This document shows positions 57,415 through 64,000 of a DNA stretch of 64,000 nucleotides, piece by piece (position 1 is the first letter of the stretch; every line of letters starts with the position of its first letter). This DNA comes from Micropterus salmoides (lineage: Eukaryota; Chordata; Actinopteri; Centrarchiformes; Centrarchidae). The position numbers and the translations under genes were made by a program. Location of the stretch: assembly GCF_014851395.1 (NCBI RefSeq), contig NW_024041373.1, positions 1,485,429 to 1,549,428 of the forward strand, given 5' to 3'. The notes under the pieces were generated by a model. The model was not told the DNA's origin. It was given only the letters and a program-made list of their open reading frames with translations, and did not search any database.

Positions 57415-58235
57415 ATATTTCTTCAGATGAAGCCATTCACTTGATGGGATTCTGATTAACACGTACCATGAATTGTGTGTCAGTCTTGATATTGTATATG
57501 GCATGCTTTAAATGCAATTGTACATAGGCTACCTTTTCATAATGATGAAGCATACATTCTTTTGGGAAAACGCATTTTTGTGTTTTAAAATAATCAAATA
57601 CCATATATTATTAGTGGTACAAAATATTGGCCATCGAAACTTTACTTTAAATGCTTTCGTATTGATCTGCATTATTGGCCTTCAAAATCCCACTCTGTTG
57701 CCATGCCTCTTTCAGCCTTCCCTTTTACTTTTTTCCTTGGCTGGGGTACTGTTTTGATGCCACTGTACACCAAGTGCCTTGTAAATGCTATGAACCCTGA
57801 CTCATAAGGGACCTATGAATGTGTGTGAATGTGTGAGAGTGGAGCTATGTCCCCAGGTTGTTAGTCAAAGGGTTGTGATGTGGGCCCTTTGAAGAGCTTG
57901 TTCACCATGTTGTGTGTTTTGCTTCTTTGCCCCCCTCCAAACATGTCCCATTCTAACCCATGTTTGATGTTTGTTGGACATTTTGTGCGACAAAACACAA
58001 CAGCACACACACACACACGCTTTGGACAAGCACAGAGAAATAGAACGAGCCCTTTTGCGGACACACACGTGCATCCTTAGAGGAAGAGTAAGAGAAAGAT
58101 AGGGGGGAGAAGAGAGAATGAAAGCTAAGGATAGAGAGCAAATACAAGGAACATGAAGAGTGAGAGCGAGAGACAGAAAGCTAGAGAGAGAGAGAGAGAG
58201 AGAATCCCCTCCCTTCGGCACCAGAGCTTGTGTCT
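57415..58235. other. Intergenic DNA with a GA tract; weak SINE trace
   Basis: CCAAGTGCCTTGTAAATGC and GAATGTGTGTGAATGTGTG near 57768-57835 are reminiscent of SINE tail wording, but the blocks are out of order. A GA-rich tract runs from 58080 to 58202. No gene is seen. Confidence 0.4.
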
Positions 58236-58239
58236 TTCA

Positions 58240-58425
58240 AGTCCTGCATACTTGGATCTAAGGCTCTGTCTCCCAGCTGGGCCTGGTCTGCATGTGTGCA
58301 GCTAAGTGCTGGCTAATTTCCCATCGGGTCTCCTAGCCATAGCCTCTGATTTCCCCCAGCTACCCCACCAACAGCACCGACACCACTGCCTCCCTCCCGT
58401 CTGTGTGAAGTGACGTTTGGCAGTC
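58240..58425. promoter_or_regulatory. Candidate conserved non-coding element
   Basis: Unique sequence with CAGCTAAGTGCTGGCTAATT and CATCGGGTCTCCTAGCC. It lies between a GA tract and AT-rich DNA. The call rests on texture only. Confidence 0.3.
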
Positions 58426-58429
58426 AAGA

Positions 58430-60180
58430 ACAGATTCTGTTTAATGGTAACCTACAATAAAATAGAGACTGTACACTTTTTTTGACCACACCCCCAGCCC
58501 CCCACTGGACCTTCTACAGTAAGCAATAAGAACAATCGCTAGCATTGAATATTTCTGGCAGTTAGCCAATACTTATGCTAGGTCTTTTTGCTCAAATAGC
58601 TTCTATCATTATGACACGGAATTCAAATGTGCATGATAAATACGTCAGATTTAAAAATCCTGAATTTGATATTTCCCATGCTGCAGTAAGAATGTAAATG
58701 TGGACGTGTCATTGTGTTGTTTGAACAGCAGGCGGGGCCAAAGTGCAATTGCAATTTTAGGAGTTGCCGCACATTTACATTTAGGGGTTTTGAGTTAAAA
58801 GACGCACCGCGGGTGGAGCTTTGTTGTGGTGCTCATTTCAAAGATTTATCAATCCACTCAGCTTCCTCTGTGAGTGCACATAAGAAGAGAAGCACAGTAA
58901 TTGCTTTTTGGCTTGTGACCATAAATTCCTCTGCATTTTAAGTAAACAAACTTCCAACCATGGCAACTCTCATCCAGAAGAACTTTCATAGAGTGCAAAA
59001 GTAGATTGGCCCAGCATACATTTTATAGATCATGAACTGCTTCTAACTGATAAATAGTTGACAGCTTGTGTGCTGGATTATAGTTAGGTTTGACAAAACA
59101 GTTCATTTTTGCAGTATCTGATTCTGGTATTTTTATTTTATTGTGGTGTTATTATTTATGTGTGACAGACAGATCGTACATGAATTTGTTACAAGGGGGA
59201 CTCTACCGATTTTACACATTAAAGTCTGTTTAGAGATCTTGGGGAGTACTACTGCATATGTGAGAAACGTTGTATGAAGCCTTTTTTGTCTCCAGAGGGA
59301 GCTGTGTGAAGTCTGATAAATGGCCTCAAGTGATGTCACTTGAGTCAGCGTCGGTTAGAGACTAAGCTGCAAATGAAAAAAATCTGAGGGTGTGGGGTTA
59401 GAAACAAGTGAGCTCACCACCTTTCTCTGGAATCTCTGTCGGCAGTTGAGTTACATTGTGAATAATGCAGGCACCAAGTTTTGACAGGAAAGAAGGCTGC
59501 GTGGAATAAAAGCAACCAGTCTGACTACGTTGCGGCGATTTTGAACCTTTTCTTTAACTGTCCATCTAAGATCTGACAATGTTATAAGAGTGTAATGCAA
59601 AATCAGTGGAGGACTCTTAAATCATGTCAAGGGGCCTAGAGCACTAAGTGTGTTGAGACATTAAATGAAAAGGGCATAGTGCAGCAGCATTAAACAAAAT
59701 CCCAAATGGGTACAGAGTTTTTATACAATGATGATGTGGCACTATAAAAGTGAATTTTAAATCTGGCATCTGTGTAGTCTGGGCTTGGGTTTGGACTGGC
59801 TCTATAGTTCTGACTTTGGACACTACTCCAAAATATCACTAAATCCTTATACAGCCCAGCTATTCTTGGTTTCTTGGGCTAGACAGTGAGGACCTCTGTG
59901 CATGTTGCAGTCCTCTAGCACATAGTAGCCTACAGTGGTCTTGAGGCCACAGATGGGTTTGCAACAACAAGGACTATTGTTCACGTCTGGTATTATTTTT
60001 GACTTAATGAGATTAAGATATTAATACATTACCTAGTTTGCGCTTGTACCACCATGCCCACAATATCTCCATATCATGGAAAGCTGCTTGATGACATTGA
60101 TTCAACTAACCCTTTGTATGTTGCAGCCAAGTTTACGTCACTTACAGTTATTTTGATGTTAAATTGTACAAAAAAAAAAA
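58430..60180. other. Intergenic DNA, nothing identified
   Basis: AT-rich unique DNA with short open frames without support, ending in a run of twelve A at about 60170-60181. Confidence 0.5.
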
Positions 60181-60186
60181 AGTAGG

Positions 60187-60343
60187 TCCTCTGAACCCCT
60201 AATTGGTCCCAATGGGCAGGTCAGCGCAGCTCGGCCGGCATAGGTGTGTGTGCGTGAGAATGGGTGAATGAGAGGGAAAACTGTAACTTGCTTTGTCCGT
60301 TAAGGTAGAAAAGCACTATTTAAATGAAGTCCATTTGCCATTG
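60187..60343 (+). repeat. tRNA-derived fish SINE, 3' part only
   Basis: CTGAACCCCTAATTGGTCCC and AATGGGCAGGTCAGC are followed by GAATGGGTGAATGAGAGGGA and the tail GGTAGAAAAGCACTATTTAA with GTCCATTTGCCATT. This is the body and tail of the family at 24953-25165, without the tRNA-like head. A run of A ends directly before it. Confidence 0.7.
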
Positions 60344-60349
60344 AACTAT

Positions 60350-61135
60350 TCCAGGATGCTAACATCTAGCTACACTGCACAGGGCCTTTGTGAATCCTGG
60401 GTCTGATGTGGCATTCTATTGGCATTTAACTTTCAAAATGGGCCTGATATTGTGTCTACTGCTTACAGTTCCCTTCAAGGTAACAGTCCAAGCTTATAGA
60501 AAATGTCCTTCCCAAACATATAAACCAGAGTTTCACAATAATATTTTGAACCCAATGGTAGAGTGCCATGGCAACTGACTGTATTTACATCCTAGCACAC
60601 AAACTGTCACACAAATTTGAATATTGGAACATTTTTAAGAATGCATAGGGAGCCCTGCATTACTTATAGTTAAAACATTTGTGATGATATATTCCAATAA
60701 ATAAATATACAAATAATAATCTATCAGACTAAAATCATTTGCTACCTAAAAGGTTTAGAATTTGTGCTGTAAGCTCACATGCAGAGGGAGCGTGTGGACA
60801 GTGGGGAGGTAGAGGGACTGAAAACCCAGTCAGCACTTTTTCTTGTTTGTGTGTGTGTGTGTGTCTTTGTGTGTTGTTTATGCACGTGCAGTTCATGCAA
60901 ACAATATATATTTACGTATGCACGGCTTGTATTTGTTAGGAGTGTAATTCATATATATGCCCATATTTTATTCTCCACTGGCATATGTACATTAGTAGAC
61001 TCTCGTATAGATGTTACAGATTGCTTTATTCATTCTCCCCACATCAAACAAAAATGACACACAGTCCCTTTGGGGGAAGATGACAAGGAGAGGTAGGAAA
61101 GACAAAGGGAGGGAGGGTGGAAGAAAAAAAGACAA
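60350..61135. other. Intergenic DNA, nothing identified
   Basis: AT-rich unique sequence with a short TG tract at about 60848-60862. No supported gene. Confidence 0.5.
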
Positions 61136-61139
61136 CAAA

Positions 61140-61430
61140 TATAAATGCTGTTTCTAACCATGGGCGACTTTAAAAGGAGGCTGAAAAGGAGATCACATTC
61201 CAATGTAAAAATTAAAATGGCCGCCTTTCATCAATGCTTATTTCATTCTGGGGAAAAAAAGAAGAAAGTGATGAGACATATGTCTAAATATGCACTTGCA
61301 GCAAGCCTTTTGATGTGTCAGAAAATGTCCTGGGGTTGGATGATAGAAAATGTGAACGCGACGCTGTGCATTTTCAAATTTGACTCTTTTGTTTGTTTTA
61401 TTTTTATCTCTGTTTTAGTCAGACTATCAT
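61140..61430. promoter_or_regulatory. Candidate conserved non-coding element
   Basis: Complex sequence with AAAATTAAAATGGCCGCCTT, CATCAATGCTTATTTCATTC and ATGTGAACGCGACGCTGTGC. A 95-codon plus-strand frame covers most of it (61145-61432). It is Lys/Met/Ser-rich at first, without a domain, and I read it as chance. An unannotated exon cannot be excluded. Confidence 0.35.
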
Positions 61431-61439
61431 AAAAGGACA

Positions 61440-62235
61440 TTTTTCACACAAACAGGATAATGTGTAAAATGTATAATTTCTGCTCAAGATGTTTGCTCAT
61501 CTGTAGCCACAATAGAGCATTTATTCAAAATAAAAGATGCAGGTTGAATAGTGAAATTAAACGCAAAGAAATTAAATTGACTGCAGTTCAGTAAGCCACT
61601 ATTGACTACTAAGCCACTATAGCTAGGCAGTTACTGCATTTATGCAAAACTGCTTCTAGAAAATCCAAATCTGGGAACATAATATATTTAGAGAACAGAT
61701 TTATGCAATGTGCATTTTCTCACCGAGTAGGTGACTCTCTGATCCAAACGTAAAAGGCCAGCGTTTGTGTGTATGTATGTATATTATTAAAATGCAGCCA
61801 TGTCTACATACTTCACACGTCACAGGCTGCATCTATGAATTGTGAGAAGTTATATTGCAAGATGATTTTTCCCTTTCACATTGTTTCCATTTAAATACTT
61901 TTTTGTGTGTGGGATTGTGTTTTTTTTTTCTTCTTGTGACTGAGAATCATTAAATAGCATTTTGGGGAATACATTTTTTTTTAGATGCATCTTTTTGCAC
62001 AGTACTTGATGACAACAAAAAAAAACCCTCATCGATTTAACTACTTTAGGCATCAGAGTGGTTGTTTATGCTCCCAAATGTGGTAACAATATAGCGGACA
62101 CTTTGTTTTCAGCCATATGTTGAGCTGTAGTTTTTGTTTTTGGGAGGAGGGAGGAAAAGGCCCTTAGTCCAATGATCCAATAGCCACTGGTAGTAGGAGG
62201 AGGGGAATTAGTAGTAGTAGTAACACAGATAAGCG
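61440..62235. other. Intergenic DNA, nothing identified
   Basis: AT-rich sequence with several T runs (61920-61985). No supported feature. Confidence 0.5.
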
Positions 62236-62239
62236 CACA

Positions 62240-62600
62240 CACAAACATACACAAAAGGTCCATTAGCAGGCTGGCCAGCTGTCAGTGAATTTGTGTTTTG
62301 TCTGCCTCTCCAGTCAGCCAATCACCAAGCTGCGTTTAATGCAATTAAGGAAGACATCAATACTGCGCTGTGATTGGTCAAGAAGAACAGTAAGAGAGCA
62401 CAGAGAATGCATTCTGCCTATAGAGACAGTAATTAGCACATGCTGGTCATTAGTACACATACAGACCTACATGTACAGACACTCACACACACATGCAGAC
62501 GCACATGACCATTACACAGTTACACACATACACCAACACCAGGGTGGGCAAGCTGCCATATGAGGGGAGCGTGTATTCACCATTCAGTTCAGCTGATGTC
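62240..62600. promoter_or_regulatory. Candidate regulatory element with mirrored CCAAT boxes
   Basis: CCAATCAC (62318-62325) and its exact reverse complement GTGATTGG (62370-62377) stand 52 bp apart, start to start. Between them lie GCGTTTAATGCAATTAAGG and CATCAATACTGCGC. Both boxes fit NF-Y-type CCAAT sites facing each other. Further on, GACAGTAATTAGCACATG and GGTCATTAGTACAC carry ATTA cores. The segment ends in CA-rich sequence. Confidence 0.4.
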
Positions 62601-62609
62601 ATAAACAGA

Positions 62610-63655
62610 AGTACTGATACACACATATAATTAAAAGTAGTCTCAGCAATCACTCTGTGCAGTGTGTGTATATGTATGTGTGTTTATTAAAATGCCCATC
62701 TCTTTGAGGGTCCTATGAAGAGGTCCTGCAGTGAGACTTTAAATGAAGGATCAGAGCAGACCCTTATAAGATGCCAAACAAATACAGACTCTCTCTCACA
62801 CACACACACACACCCCGACACACACAGAGACACGTGCCATAAACGAACCCCCCCATAATCCCTCTCACTTCTAATGGTAGCCATTTGCCATTCATTAAGA
62901 TCAAAATGCTGTTTTGTGCCAGGACAAATTGCAAAGCTATTCCATTCACAGCTTGAGGAAGGCCTGAGACTCTGCTGGGTTTCTTTGGGCTGTTTGAGTG
63001 CAAGCAGGGATAGCTAATATGGCTAACAGGCTCTGAATTTTGTTGTGTGGTAAAGTGGTGGGTAAGGGAAGCTGGATGGAAGCAAGTCGAATAAGTTTGT
63101 GTATTAATTTAGCACCAGAATTCAATGTTTGTTTGGGTTTATTTTTGTTTTTTTGACTTAAGTGTTTAATGTCTTTCATGACAAAATTATGGCTGGTGTT
63201 GGGGTTCTTCCAACTGCAAGTGTTGGCCTGTGAGAAAGGCACCTTAAAAGCATAATGGAGATTACAAAAGTTATTTAGTAAAAAAGTAAACCCATAAGAG
63301 TGAGTAATCAGACGAGACTCTCAGACCCTTAAATATAAATTGCACAAGTTTTAAAGCACAGAGTGGGTCTGACACTAAGTGAAAGGAAGTGCTGTGATAT
63401 TTATATGCCACAGTGCAGTGAGACCTACTGGGCGGTACCCACAAATTAAAACACCCGAGCCTCTTGTTTTCTAAGCGTGGATATTAGTGAAATCCAGGAA
63501 GTCCAATAGGAGTAACATTATGTGTTTAAATGCTTACTGGACACCTGAGCACTGAATGGATGTTTGAAATATTCACAGATAGGAATTTACAAGTTGTCAT
63601 GGCAGCAAATATTTTTCCTTAGATCAGGCTGATTTTGAGATAAACATCAGAAATA
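62610..63655. other. Intergenic DNA with a short (CA)n run
   Basis: A CA run lies at about 62797-62813. Minus-strand open frames over it are artefacts. The rest is unique sequence with no supported gene. Confidence 0.5.
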
Positions 63656-63659
63656 CAAA

Positions 63660-63850
63660 GTTTACATTACACCGTGATCTACAAGGAATGTAATTAATTG
63701 GCGTTTAGGTTTGCAGGCGACACTGCGTTTTTTAACTGGGGCCCTCACCGCCTGCACCAATGGACTGGCTTCATTCAAATTAATGACAATGTTGCGGTGT
63801 TTTTTTTTACATAGGGCTAATTTCTTTGTGAACGAGGTCTAGACCAAACA
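63660..63850. promoter_or_regulatory. Candidate conserved non-coding element
   Basis: GAATGTAATTAATTGGCGTT, GTTTGCAGGCGACACTGCG, CACCGCCTGCACCAATGG and CATTCAAATTAATGACAATG form a compact unique block with paired TAATTAAT-type cores. No open frame is supported. Confidence 0.35.
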
Positions 63851-64000
63851 TGACAGCAACAAGATGCATGCCTGACTACGTTAGGGTACTCCACTGTCCT
63901 GTTTTCCAGAGACAACACTACAGAAAAGAAGCAGATTTATCACATTCACTCCCAAAACTTGCACATTGCAGGTGCTGTACCTTGACTACATCTAACTGTA

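Noticed and set aside
61145..61432. 95-codon plus-strand frame as a gene
   Set aside because: There is no recognised domain, no splice-bounded structure and no evidence of a promoter; it is kept only as a conserved-element candidate.
1..64000. CRISPR arrays, rRNA genes, bacterial-type operons or an endogenous retrovirus with intact genes
   Set aside because: No regularly spaced identical repeats with unique spacers, no rRNA blocks, no operon-like gene runs, and no gag/pol/env-like frames or paired LTRs were seen.

Overview
This window looks like non-coding DNA from a teleost fish, most likely a spiny-rayed (percomorph) species. The basis is the repeat content: tRNA-derived SINEs with tails I recognise from many fish genomes, 3' ends of fish non-LTR retrotransposons, hAT, Harbinger and Tc1 relics, and very frequent (CA)n tracts. 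No complete, intact protein-coding gene is visible, and no tRNA, rRNA or CRISPR array is supported. All family names come from memory of sequence patterns, not from a search.

Layout. 1-9 kb: AT-rich intergenic DNA with SINE fragments, microsatellites and one non-autonomous hAT element (5530-6251) with a perfect 8-bp target duplication. 11.4-14.1 kb: a decayed but intron-containing plus-strand copy of what I believe is a multi-copy teleost protein family (C2H2 finger plus a transposase-like part). It is followed by a deleted Harbinger element (about 14.2-15.3 kb) that is itself interrupted by a LINE tail. 16-30 kb: mostly unique DNA with several stretches that look like conserved non-coding elements, including four evenly spaced ATTAGTATGCT-type motifs at 20.4-20.55 kb and a perfect 18-bp hairpin at 18.55 kb. 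31-34 kb: a SINE and a broken LINE reverse-transcriptase copy. 34-50 kb: mostly unique DNA with a Tc1 relic (46.6 kb), several DNA-transposon remnants and a dense cluster of (CA/TG)n tracts (47.2-48.2 kb). 50.87-50.97 kb: the best candidate for a real cellular exon, 107 bp, open in one frame, with good splice sites on the plus strand. 51.6-64 kb: more repeats and several conserved-element candidates (53.2-54.1, 58.2, 61.1, 62.3 and 63.7 kb).

How it fits together. The simplest reading is a long intron or gene desert around a developmental gene, with possible regulatory elements scattered among mobile-element debris. If the 50.87 kb exon is real, the flanking DNA is probably intronic on the plus strand. 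I could not identify the gene. Conserved-element calls rest only on sequence texture (unique, complex, rich in ATTA-type cores) and need a cross-species alignment to become firm.
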